Part shown: positions 10,470-20,499 of the stretch, piece by piece | How the letters are laid out: every line of letters begins with the position of its first letter | How positions within the stretch are numbered: the stretch's first letter is position 1 | Origin: Cepaea nemoralis | Lineage: Eukaryota > Mollusca > Gastropoda > Stylommatophora > Helicidae | Assembly (NCBI GenBank): GCA_014155875.1 | Contig: JACEFZ010004245.1 | Coordinates: 191,001 to 255,000, forward strand | Direction: 5' to 3' | DNA: 64,000 bases | Position numbers and translations under genes: made by a program | Notes under the pieces: model-generated | Told to the model about the DNA's origin: nothing | The model's database searches: none | Seen by the model: the letters and a program-made list of their open reading frames with translations, nothing else

Positions 10470-11455
10470 GCCCAAGAAATTTTGCAAACTGGGTTGGAGT
10501 ATATATTGCGAACCGACCGGAGACAAGACTTTTGTCCAAGCTCAGCTATCTACAGATCACTCAGTCATCTGGAGAACGTTATTGTTGCAACCCAAGCATA
10601 CAACAGTATGAATGTTTTGGTTTGTCGAAGACAGAATGGTGAGTGGTGCGGTCTTGGAAATCGTTTAAGAAGATCCTATTCCTTACCTGTGATTACATGC
10701 TTTAACAGTGATGGTTATCTAGCAACAGAAAATAACACAATACAAGTTTATAAAACATCAAAGAACACGTGGACAGAGATTCAAAACTGTTCAAAAACGG
10801 GAACTGTAACATGCATAATGTCAATTGGACATTTCTTGTACGCTGTTCTGCGTAGGAGTGAGTGCTTTTCAATTTCAGTTTTTAATTTAATGCCCACGCT
10901 TTCCGGCATGGCACATGATTGATTGATTGATTAAATTTAATGGACCAACAAGAGTGGATCCAGCTTTGCTCCCTGTCATCAGACTTAAGTGACATCACCT
11001 GCTCAACAGTTCTGGGCAACAACGTCATTTTCTTTGAATCTAGTGCGGGAAAATCTGAGACACAAGTTGCCATCTTCGATACAGCCACACTACGGTGCTT
11101 CACACTGAACAACACTCCGCCGCTTTTATCAGCTAAAGTCTGTTTCAGCATCCGTGAAGACAGTTTTGTCTTACAAAAGGACGGGACTCTGTACTGCTGC
11201 TCCATTCATAGAAATCGTGTATGAAACAATGCTCTGGGATTTTGACAGAGATATTAAAGGTGCTCTAATTTTCAATGATGAACTTTGGCTGTTTGGGCCC
11301 AGTTTTTCAACAAGTAATACAGATGAACACTGGGAACTATCTATTCCCGGCGTCTTCAAGTGTGTCAAGAACATAATTTGTAAGGAGACATATTCATGTT
11401 TCCGGCATACTGTCATTCCAAGAGAATATGTATCCAGCGGTATTAGGTAATCTAC
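10470..11455 (+). pseudogene. Kelch-repeat part of the BTB-Kelch pseudogene
   Basis: The frame resumes with EILQTGLEYILRTDRR, the end of BACK, then RSLSHLENVIVATQAYN and NVLVCRRQNGEWCGL, the start of a Kelch-type beta-propeller. It continues through several blade-like segments (VYKTSKNTWTEIQN, LYAVLRRSECFSIS, WDFDRDIKGALIFNDELWLF). There are three open pieces. The first two (to 10922 and from 10940) are separated only by a 41-bp insertion plus a 9-bp duplication. The second and third are offset by a frameshift near 11205-11225. The last ends at 11450. Blade motifs are weak and diverged. It belongs with the BTB-BACK part at 8851-9775. Confidence 0.8.
10893..10933 (+). mobile_element. 41-bp LINE-tail insertion with 9-bp target duplication
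   Basis: The 41 bp is flanked by AATTTAATG at 10884-10892 and again at 10934-10942. It starts with CCCACGCTTTCCGGCATGGC and ends in (GATT)n. The first half matches, in the same sense, the 3' end of the LINE family seen on the minus strand at 7420. Insert plus duplication is 50 bp, exactly the offset between the two Kelch frames on either side. Confidence 0.88.
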
Positions 11456-11679
11456 GTAAAGGGAATTGTTCACACTATGAGGTGTATTGGACATATGGTG
11501 CAAGCCTCATATTTTTTATAGACAAATTAGATGGGTGATATGTTTTATATCACACTCATCGCATACACCGATCAGAATATTTATTAATACTCAATTTAGG
11601 CTGGTTGGCGTGGGATGCTAGGCCAAAGCAAATGCATGAAAGCTTACTAATTATTATTTTTTTTTTTTGGGGGGGGGGG
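11456..11679. other. Intergenic sequence
   Basis: Downstream of the Kelch pseudogene. It ends in a T run and a G run at about 11658-11680, next to the SINE. Nothing else can be supported. Confidence 0.5.
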
Positions 11680-11918
11680 GGCATATCCTTTTACAGGATA
11701 TCCCTGTCAACACCAGCATCTTTCAGCTGTATGTTGTTTTCTTGGCAAGATTACGCTCAGTAGTTTGCCATTGCTTTCTGAGCGGTCCGGCTCACATACC
11801 CCGTAAGTTACCGATGCAATTCGAACCTACTGCTGATTCTCACCGTCATCACGTTACCCACGAGAGTATTCGAAATTACGGAGAAAAGTCATAACCTCTA
11901 AGCCACGAAGCCTGCAAT
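11680..11918 (-). mobile_element. tRNA-derived SINE
   Basis: Starts on the plus strand with GCATATCCTTTTACAGGATA, carries TTGCCATTGCTTTCTGAGCGG, and ends in the reversed tRNA-like head (TTCGAACCTACTGCTGATTC is the inverted B box). Same family as 8040, 12795, 46676 and 46906. It is abutted by G10/T11 runs at its tail side. Confidence 0.85.
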
Positions 11919-12417
11919 TATTATGTTACTCTACTATATTCCTGTATTAATAACATACCAGAAACAGATATGCACATTATTTGCATGCGGTCAATGAAGT
12001 AGTGTACTGGTGTGTTTTAAAACACAAAACATATTTGTGTACTGAAATGCAATGGGCCTGAATAATAAAGCAGTCTACGCAGGTCAATAATTAATACACA
12101 GTGTATATAGTTACTATGTTTACTAGAATACCTATTCCACATAATTTATATGCATTACTCCTCATACTCCCTTATTGTACAGGCGTATGGACGGTGCTAT
12201 GACAGTAAGCTATAAACTGTAACCCGAATTCTCTCCTCGCATTTTCAGTTTCTCACAATTAAATCCTTAGAAATCCCAGACAGTTGATTTAAAACTTTTA
12301 TTCCTTATCCTTCGCATGTGCATGTACACATTTAAGACAACGAACAGCATTGAAATAAAATTCAATAAGTATTCGATATAGACGCTTAGGTATCACCTTG
12401 TAATTGTATTTTGTATG
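11919..12417. other. No recognisable gene
   Basis: AT-rich sequence with short chance frames. Nothing supportable. Confidence 0.5.
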
Positions 12418-12439
12418 TACACACACACACACTCACACA

Positions 12440-12475
<36 letters not shown>
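12418..12475. repeat. (CA)n microsatellite
   Basis: Imperfect CA run with TCA and AAA interruptions. Confidence 0.95.
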
Positions 12476-12477
<2 letters not shown>

Positions 12478-12794
12478 GTGCGTAATGGATCAACCGTAGA
12501 TCTGAAGTGCCTTCATTAGCTATACAGGACTACTTATCAAAAAGGGTAGTCAATTTTTGCTCATACACAAAATAGAGTAATTACTGCTAGACAAATACAA
12601 TAAAAACATTCTTACAGAAGTAATCAATGAACAGTATACATATTTTTTCTCGCACTATACCATAATATAACGCTGACTTCTACAGGACAGCCCGTTATTG
12701 TGGAATAAGATAATTCGAGGGATTTCTCGCTTTGTACGACGGTCACCAACTATAGACTGATCCTCTCCCTGAGTTTCCGACTTTTTTTTGTTGT

Positions 12795-13030
12795 TGTTGC
12801 ATATCCTTTACCCCATGGCTGTCAACATCAGCATCTTTCAACTGCATGTTGATTTCTTGGCAATATTACACTCAGTAGTTTGCCATTGCTTTCTGAGCGG
12901 CCGGCTCAGTATCCCGCAAGTCACCAGCGGGGGTCGAACCGCTCCCAGTTCTCGCCCACTACGAGACTCTGCGTGATAAACGGGATTACGAAGAAAGTGT
13001 TGTAACCCCTCGGCCAGAGAGACCGGCGAG
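12795..13030 (-). mobile_element. tRNA-derived SINE
   Basis: Same family as 8040 and 11680, with GCATATCCTTTACCCC, CAGTAGTTTGCCATTGC and an inverted B box GGGGTCGAACCGC. It ends at CGGCCAGAGAGACCGGC. Its head closely resembles that at 46906-47160, suggesting one subfamily. Confidence 0.85.
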
Positions 13031-13391
13031 TTTCCGACTAGTCTTCACCCAACTGCCGATTGCTCACTTCTCACTCGTTGCCACGTTTCTCCTCAACTTG
13101 CACAAGTCTAACAGTCCTGACCAGTCTTTCACGTCTTTATATATTGGAACAGTCAGTTACACCTGAGAAAATTTACTTAATCCTGGATCAGTTAATTATG
13201 TGTTCCCACAAAACTTTGCTAGACTGTTTTGGATGTCGCATTGTTAATTTTCTCCTTAACGAATTCTACCCGTTTGTCCAAGATTGACGTTAACTCCAGC
13301 TGGTCATACGATCTGAGCTGACCCGAGACTATCTCGTTTGCTGGCCGTTTTGATTACCCTTTGGAACTCACAACTGCACCATTCTCTAATC

Positions 13392-13817
13392 CGGTGGTTC
13401 TCAAACTTTTTTTTGGCCAATGCACCCCTTCACCATATTTTCAGAATGTCACCCCCCCCCCCCTATTTTCGTATTTCCTCCCTATAATAACCCTGCACCC
13501 CCCCCCCCCCCCCCCCCCCCCGACAGCCCCTACACTGTATACGTAAAACTGGAAGCTAAATCTAATAACACATACTAGAACAAGCCTAGATGTCTGCATA
13601 AAATTGATTTGCAATTCTACTGATGTTATAGAATATATGTCAGAAGAGCGAGAAGCACATAACCGTAAAGTATGGAGGGAAAAACAATATCAAGTAATCG
13701 GTTCTTGTATAAACGCGATCTTGAAATGGTCTTAATTGCCCCTCCCCCCACCGAAATCGTAACCTCCCCCCAACTTCCCAGGTGGGAGGTGGATTCCCCA
13801 CCGGTTGAGAACAACTG
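13392..13817. mobile_element. Non-autonomous hAT element (MITE), 426 bp
   Basis: Perfect 8-bp direct repeats CTCTAATC lie at 13384-13391 and 13818-13825. Inside them the ends are inverted relative to each other: CGGTGGTTCTCAAAC on the left and, reversed, CAGTTGTTCTCAACC on the right. Eight-bp duplications with CAGTGGTTCTCAA-type termini are the signature of hAT elements. The interior has no transposase frame and contains C-runs at 13453-13465 and 13496-13521 and a pyrimidine/purine block at 13740-13800. Confidence 0.88.
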
Positions 13818-14083
13818 CTCTAATCTTTTCTCACGCTCGTCAAATGCACACACACACACGGGACCTAAACATTTGATGATTTGATTCTTAAACTTTACAA
13901 ATAGGAATACAGTTCCTTTTAATAGCTCATAAAATGGTTGTTAACTTGAGGAATTACAATATAAATGTGAAGCAAACAACAGACTAGAAAATACTTAATG
14001 TGAATAGTTTAGATCACAACATCCACCGAGCCAAATTATCCGAGAAATAATGTGATTTGAATTAGCAAGGCCAAGGCACTTGC

Positions 14084-15399
14084 GAATGGTAATCACATCA
14101 TTAATAATTCAGAATGGTTACATTTAAACATTTATTTTGATGAATTCTGCGTTCACAACATTTCTGCTGAAGAGTACGTTTATATGTTGTGGATGATTTA
14201 TTATGTATTTTGAATGAGGCGATATTTTAGATGCTCTTTGTATCGTTTGCAAAGGAAGGTTCATTGCATACTCTTTTGGTCTTCTGCATTCAGCAGCATT
14301 AAGAGACTGGGGTGGATTATCTTTCGAAGACATGGAGGCAGCTGCAGAAGATAGTAAAAGATAGAACGTCTTGCAGTGGTTAGATGAGGGTCACATGCCC
14401 CAAAATGGAAGAAGTGGGGTGGGGGATAAAGGGCAGAAGCAGAAAAAAAAGAGAAAACATTCTGTATTTGAAAATGACATGGTGACTAGAGATGTTTAAT
14501 TTTGTGTAGGACTGCAAATGTCACATGCTGAATCTTATCTGATAAGGGACATTTTATATGGTGCAGTCATATACTGTCTGCATATAATTCATTTTGTCTG
14601 GAAATGCACTTCTTGTAAAGAAGTTTTATACAGAGTCTAAATATATCGGATTTGCATTCACGAATGATACTCGCGTATGGGAATATAACATGGTACTCAC
14701 CAATGATTATAATATATAGAAATAACAAATGCTTTTCAGAAATATGTCATTGTCTCTAGAAATGCACATGATGTAAAGGAATACGAAAGGTAATCTAGAT
14801 ATATCTCATTGTTTTTCAAGGATCGCGTATATGCATATCCAAATGGGGTCAGAATATGTCACATCTTGTCTAGGAATACACATTATGTATTATAGTATGA
14901 CACGCTGTTTATGAATGCACATGTTCTATAGGAATATCACTTGTTAACTATATTTTGCTTTGTCTAAAGACAAATATTCTGGATCTAATATCACATGCTG
15001 TCTACATTTTGTTGTGTCTTAGGATACATATTCTGGATATGAATATCACATGTTGCCTATGTTTTTGCTTTGTTTAAATGTACATATTCTTGATACTAAC
15101 AGCACATGTTGTCTACGAATGCATACGTTGTTTTATAGTAATACATCTTGTCTAAGAGTGCACATGGTGTATAGGAATATCACATGTAGTCTAGATATAT
15201 CTGTCTGTCTAGGAATACACCTGTGTATTGGAATTTCAGCGCTATCTAAGCATGTTACAGATTGTCCACAAATGTTAGCTGTCCAATAATATCATAAGCT
15301 GTCTAGATACATTTTCTTTTGTCTAGGATTACACACGCTATAAAGGAACACTCATAATGTCTAGATAGAGCTCATGTATCTGTAATATCACATTTACAA

Positions 15400-15400
<1 letters not shown>
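14084..15400. repeat. TTGTCTA-rich interspersed repeat, copy B
   Basis: Matches copy A at 196-1350 from GAATGGTAATCACATC to TCACATTTACAAAT. It differs by point changes, small indels and an expansion of the internal array near 14960-15060 (extra TGTCTA and ATATTCTGGAT units). It ends at a (TA)n tract. The left boundary is sharp against unrelated sequence. Confidence 0.75.

Positions 15401-15462
<62 letters not shown>
15401..15462. repeat. (TA)n microsatellite
   Basis: Uninterrupted TA run separating the 1.3-kb repeat from a segment with TGTCTGTCTGTGTGTCCGTA. Confidence 0.97.
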
Positions 15463-15469
<7 letters not shown>

Positions 15470-15883
15470 ATACTATGTCTGTCTGTGTGTCCGTACGTTA
15501 TTTATGCGTTCGCGAACGGTCCATCCGATTGAGATGAAATTTTCTACACGTTTATTTCTCATTCCCGTGCAGCCAACTGTTAGTTTAAAAACAGCTATAT
15601 ACGTAATAAAATTTAATTTTGTAATTTACATTATAATTTTTCTATAGCGAGGGGACTTAACTTAAGAAACGTTATATCAAGGGACATAACTTTTAGTAGC
15701 ATTGCTATATATTTTATATATAATTGTTGCATTGTTACCAAAGCTTTATAAAATGTTTGTCTATAGTTATTTACAAGCATATGCGTTATAATATAAAATG
15801 ATAAAATCTTTAAGGCATTTTTAAAGTTTTCATAAAAATAATGTATCTATTTTAAATACGTGAAAATTTTCTATCTTATCATT
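15463..15883. repeat. AT-rich segment with transposon-like opening
   Basis: Begins with ACTATGTCTGTCTGTGTGTC and CGCGAACGGTCCATCCGATT, a style of sequence common in invertebrate non-autonomous DNA transposons. No boundary could be placed, so the assignment is tentative. Confidence 0.3.
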
Positions 15884-16720
15884 TTATTTCTCTTCGATAT
15901 CTATACAGTCATCCCAGCATTTATTTGGTTTTCGTGATATCTTGGTAAGTTTACGTTTAGTAGTTTCAGATAGCCCTATTTTATTCTTGAAGGCTTTTTG
16001 CAGCTTGTCTAGTGTTTGCAAGTAGTGGGTAGATTTGATGTTGACACCAGGTTCTTTAACGGCCAACAAACGCCCTTCATTTTCAAATAATGTGCTCAGC
16101 ATAACCTTACCAGCGGAAACCTGTAACTTGAATTTTGTGGCTTTTGGTGATCCAGAATACTTACATTGCATGCTCTCTCTTTTGATGCTCGGTAAAAAGT
16201 TTTTACACCATGATTCATCGCATGCCACTATGCGGAAAAGAAATGTATCAATCTCTACTCTGTATCGCAGCAAGTGGTTTAAACACCTTCTCAATTCCTC
16301 TTTTTGGTGGTCGGTCAACATCCGTGGTACCTACTGTGAACACACCTTCCAATATTGCAGTTTCTTACGAACGACCTTTTGAATTGTACTTATTGACACA
16401 TCAAATACTTTCTCTAGCGAACGTATGCTTCGATAACGGTTCATCTGTACTGCGGCATCAATTTTGGAGATATTTTTTTTTTTATGTTGCAACAAAATGC
16501 GCTTGACCCGGCCGTCGAAGATCTGTCGTGAACTGACGTCCTTTCCGAAACATTCGTGCCCAGTCTGTCAATGTTGTCTTCGACCAACATGTGTTACTTT
16601 ACGCTGCCTACACTCTGCAATGAATGTCCACTTGTCGACATCCTTCAAATGAAATAAACTGAATCACCTCTCTTTGAGCTTCTTTGGACCAACCTGGCCA
16701 TTTTTTTCAACGGTCAGAAT
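15884..16720 (-). pseudogene. mariner transposase relic
   Basis: Reading from 16720 down, the sequence has a mariner-type helix-turn-helix region in broken frames (VIQFISFEGCRQVDIHCRV, LTDWARMFRKGR, DLRRPGQAHFVAT). The catalytic part follows with IVACDESWCKNFLPSIKRES and SAGKVMLSTLFENEGRLLAV. The first catalytic Asp is present (ACDESW). The HDNARPHT and YSPDLAPSD boxes that should follow AFKNK are missing and replaced by unrelated sequence ending at 15884. It is truncated and frame-shifted. It belongs to a different subfamily or region from the 2.4-kb relic. Confidence 0.8.
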
Positions 16721-16844
16721 CAGAACCTATGCATTCTGGCACGATAAGCAATTACTTAGACAGTACATATCACATGACTATGACATGATCATGTTCAACG
16801 TACACAATTATGCGAGCGCGGTACGAACGGATTTCAAATGAACA

Positions 16845-17005
16845 CACCATAATCATGTAGTCAGATTTTGGTACAGCCTTGATCGCAGATCTGACTACTC
16901 ATAGAATGAATCCTTCACATCATTAGAGGAAGTGAATGTCGGTACATATACAATTATAATGGTGGCAAAACCACAAGTGGTTGCCAAACGTAGGGATAAT
17001 AATCG
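16845..17005 (-). mobile_element. LINE endonuclease fragment, inverted
   Basis: On the minus strand this encodes RLATTCGFATII and PTFTSSNDVKDSFYE, the same EN segment found on the plus strand at 17388-17465 (LATSCGFATIITAYAPT, LDSSDDV). The two are head to head with about 375 bp between. It retains codons for the block missing from the plus-strand copy, so it is an independent copy rather than a simple local inversion. Confidence 0.75.
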
Positions 17006-17360
17006 TTGCAGCAGACAGGCTATGGTGGATTAGCATCCAATTGGCCGTAGGATGCCCAGCTTGAAGCGAGCGGTAGCTGATCAGTGATCCCTCTCTCGGT
17101 CAGCCTAGTTCACTCGAGAGCAAAGGTAACACCAATATATCCGGAACAATATAGCAGCAAAAGCTTCCGGATCAGCAAAGCAATGTTCTTACTGTCATCC
17201 TGTCGGAGCTTCGATCCTAGACCAGCTGCCAACCAGGGCTTAGAGCCTGGTCTGACCTGGTTGCATTTCCTCGCACTAGGATAAGGCATGAAACCTCCTA
17301 ATTGCGCTCCTCCTCCGAGTGATGTGGGCACAATGTGGAGTGTCAGGTTTAACAAGCGTA

Positions 17361-17380
17361 TATATATATATATATATATA
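17361..17380. repeat. (TA)n tract at the LINE 5' end
   Basis: Ten TA units directly before the first LINE coding sequence (GAAAGACTATTATCCCTG). A longer TA run lies at the other end of the same LINE. Confidence 0.9.
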
Positions 17381-20288
17381 GAAAGACTATTATCCCTGCG
17401 CTTGGCAACCTCTTGTGGGTTTGCCACCATTATTACTGCATATGCACCGACACTCGATTCCTCTGATGATGTGAGGAGCTAGACTCCGTGATCAAGGCAG
17501 TTCCAAAATCTGACTACATTTATATGCTCGGTGATTTCAATGCTCGTGTGGGCAAGGACTCGAGTTCATGGCCAGTGTCCCTTGGAAAATACAACATAGG
17601 TCGCATGAATGAAAATGGGCAAAGGCTGCTGGAGCATTGCACCAGTAATGACCTATGTATTACAAACTCTTTTTTTAAAACAAAGAGATGCATAAGGTCA
17701 CATGGAAACATCCAAGATCCGGCCATTGGCACCAGCTGGACTTCATCATCACACGGAGACAACATCTGAACCATATATCATTGACTCGTAGTTACCACAG
17801 TGCTGACTGTGATACAGATCATTCTTTGGTTGTTGCAAGAGTTAGACTGAGACCAAAGAGAATCTACACAGCTAAACACAAATCTAGCCCCAGGATTAAT
17901 ATTATTAACACTCATGATCCTGAAAAGTGCTTTCAGTTTCAACAGCAACTTGAAGACGCTTTCACTGATACACCAGAAAATTGTACAGTAAATGAAAAGT
18001 GGGGTCAAATTAAGGAAACTCTTTATAAAACTGCCGTAGGGGTTTACGGCACTGTGGATCATAAGAGGCAGGACTGGTTTGCGGCCAACAGCGAGACTCT
18101 GCAGCCCTTGATTGATAAGAAGAAGAAAGCTCTCTTAAGAAACAAGGAAAGACCAACGCGTAACACTCTGAGTGAGCTAAGGCAAGCTAGGAAGGATGTG
18201 CAAAAGGCTGCCAGGCAGTGTGCAAATGATTATTGGATCAAGTTATGTGAGTCCATTCAAATCGCAAGTGATAAGGGAGACATAAGAAGCATGTATGAAG
18301 GAATAAAGAAAGCCTGTGGTCCAGTGATCAAAAGAAGTGCACCGCTGAAAACCTTGACTGGAGAAGTCATCACTGATAAGAAACAGCAGATGGACAGATG
18401 GGTAGAGCACTATTTGGAGCTTTACTCAAGTGAGACCAAACTAGCGGATGATGCCCTTAACGCCATAGAGGCTCTACCAACTCTTGACCACCTGGACACA
18501 CTTCCCACCATAACAGAAGTTAAGTGTGCTATAAATGAACTTGCATCTGGCAAGGCTCCAGGTAAGGATGGGATTCCAATAGAGGTTATCAGGAGTGGGC
18601 AAGACACACTCACTCTACAGATCCACCAGCTAATAGAGCTATGCTGGCGTGAAGGACAAGTCCCACAGGATTTCAAAGATTCAAACATCATAACGCTGTA
18701 CAAGAACAAGGGTGATCGGAGCGACTGTAACAACTATAGGGGTATCTCACTTCTGTGTATTGTTGGAAAAGTATTTGCCAGAATTGTTCTGCGCAGACTT
18801 CAAGTCCTAGGAGATCAAGTCTACCCCGAATCACAGTGTGGCTTTCGACAGAACCGGTCTACCACTGATATGATATTCTCATTGCGACAAATGCAAGAAA
18901 AATGCCGTGAACAGAATCAACCACTGTTTATTGCCTTCATCGACCTCACAAAGGCATTTGATTTGGTCAGTCGTGAGGGTCTGTTCAAGGCACTAAAGAA
19001 GATTGGCTGCCCACCAACTCTTCTGTCCATTGTGGAATCGTTCCACACAGGCATGAAGGGTATAATCAAGTTTGATGGTGCAACTTCTGAAGAATTTGAA
19101 ATCAAGAGTGGAGTTAAGCAAGGTTGTGTACTAGCTCCCACCCTCTTTGGAATATACTTTTCACTTCTACTGAAATATGCATTTCGTGATCAGGATGGTG
19201 GTATATACATTCACTCACGCTCAGATGGCGGCCTCTACAATGCTCAGAGATTGAAGGCTAAGACCAAAATTAGGAGGGTACTGATCAGAGAGTTGCTTTT
19301 TGCAGATGATGCTGCAGTTACGACCCACTCTGAGGAAGAATTGCAATGTCTACTATCTGCATTCTCCAATGCTTGTTCTGAATTTGGTTTAACAATTAGC
19401 AAAAAGAAGACACAGATTATGTCACAAGGTGCACATGGGGTACCATCAATCTTTATTGACGACGCCGAACTAGAGATAGTAGACCATTTTACATATCTAG
19501 GATCAGTGGTAAATAGCAAATTATCCCTAGATCAGGAAATCAACATCCGGATTGGTAAGGCAGCAACAACAATGAACAGGTTAAGAAAAAGAGTCTGGGA
19601 GAACAGGAAGCTTACTGCCAAAACAAAAGTCCTTGTCTATCAAGCCTGTGTCCTTAGTACTCTTCTCTATGGCAGTGAAACCTGGACAACTTACTCACAC
19701 CAAGAGAACAATTTAAACAGCTTTCATATGCGGTGTCTGCGAAGAATTCTTGGTATTAAGTGGCAAGACAAAATCACAAATACTGAAGTATTGGAAAGAT
19801 CAGGTTGTGTGACAGTTTATTCCATGCTCAGTCTTCGTAGACTTAGATGGATAGGACATCTTAGGAGGATGGATGATGGTAGAATACCAAAGGATATCTT
19901 TTTTGGTGAATTACAGATGGGTAAGAGATCTCAGGGTCGGCCTCTACTACGATACAAAGATGTGTGTAAGCGGGACATGATTGATACAGGCATTGATAAT
20001 GCACATTGGGAGCAAGTCGCCGCTGAACGTGTTGCATGGAGGGCAAATATCAGAAATGGAATAAAGTCAAAGGAGAAAATTATTGCAGAAAAGTCAAACA
20101 CCAAGCGTTTGAGACGTAAGATGGTGCATGATGGTGGAAATGACCACGTGTTCACATGCACCCACTGTGAACGGACATTTACAGCGCAAATTGGCCTTAT
20201 CAGTCACACTCGCTACCGCCATAGTTAAAAGTTATTATGCCTTTTTAGAGCACAAACTATCGTCTGTCAAGACGGCAAGGTGCCAATG
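17381..20288 (+). mobile_element. 5'-truncated APE-type LINE with C-terminal C2H2 finger
   Basis: The EN domain enters at LATSCGFATIITAYAPT, has a small deletion near 17475, then DYIYMLGDFNARVGKDSS. A frameshift at about 17684-17692 leads into an uninterrupted 846-codon frame (17688-20228). That frame starts with the EN C-terminus (WHQLDFII, DTDHSLV), then RT: NNYRGISLL (~350), CGFRQNRSTTDMIF (~384), FIDLTKAFD (~420), SGVKQGCVLAPTLFG (~480), LLFADDAAV (~538). The thumb has LLYGSETWT (~661), and a C2H2 finger at ~826-846 has spacing C-x2-C-x12-H-x4-H. All RT catalytic residues are present, so this is a young copy, defective only in EN. A short 3' UTR runs into (TA)n at 20289. Confidence 0.95.
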
Positions 20289-20297
20289 GATATATAT

Positions 20298-20374
<77 letters not shown>
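20289..20374. repeat. (TA)n tract shared by two LINE 3' ends
   Basis: TA run with a single phase slip. The 3' UTR of the plus-strand LINE ends at its left side, and the 3' end of a minus-strand LINE begins at its right side. Confidence 0.97.
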
Positions 20375-20376
<2 letters not shown>

Positions 20377-20490
20377 TCATGTTCCCCGCCAGCTGGCGTA
20401 GGCATTCATGGCTCTCCACAGATCTCGGTCTTTGGCTTTTTGGATCAATTCTGCTGCTGATATTCCTTCACGCCACCGTCTCAGTATATA
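20375..20490 (-). mobile_element. LINE 3'-end fragment, tail to tail
   Basis: On the minus strand: RRWREGISAAELIQKAKDRD then LWRAMNAYASWRGT, a typical extreme C-terminus of an APE-type LINE. It ends against the (TA)n tract. Heavily 5' truncated. Confidence 0.72.
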
Positions 20491-20499
20491 ATATATATT

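Noticed and set aside
17688..20228. Host gene encoding an 846-residue zinc-finger protein
   Set aside because: All RT boxes and EN residues show it is a LINE polyprotein; the C2H2 finger is part of that family.
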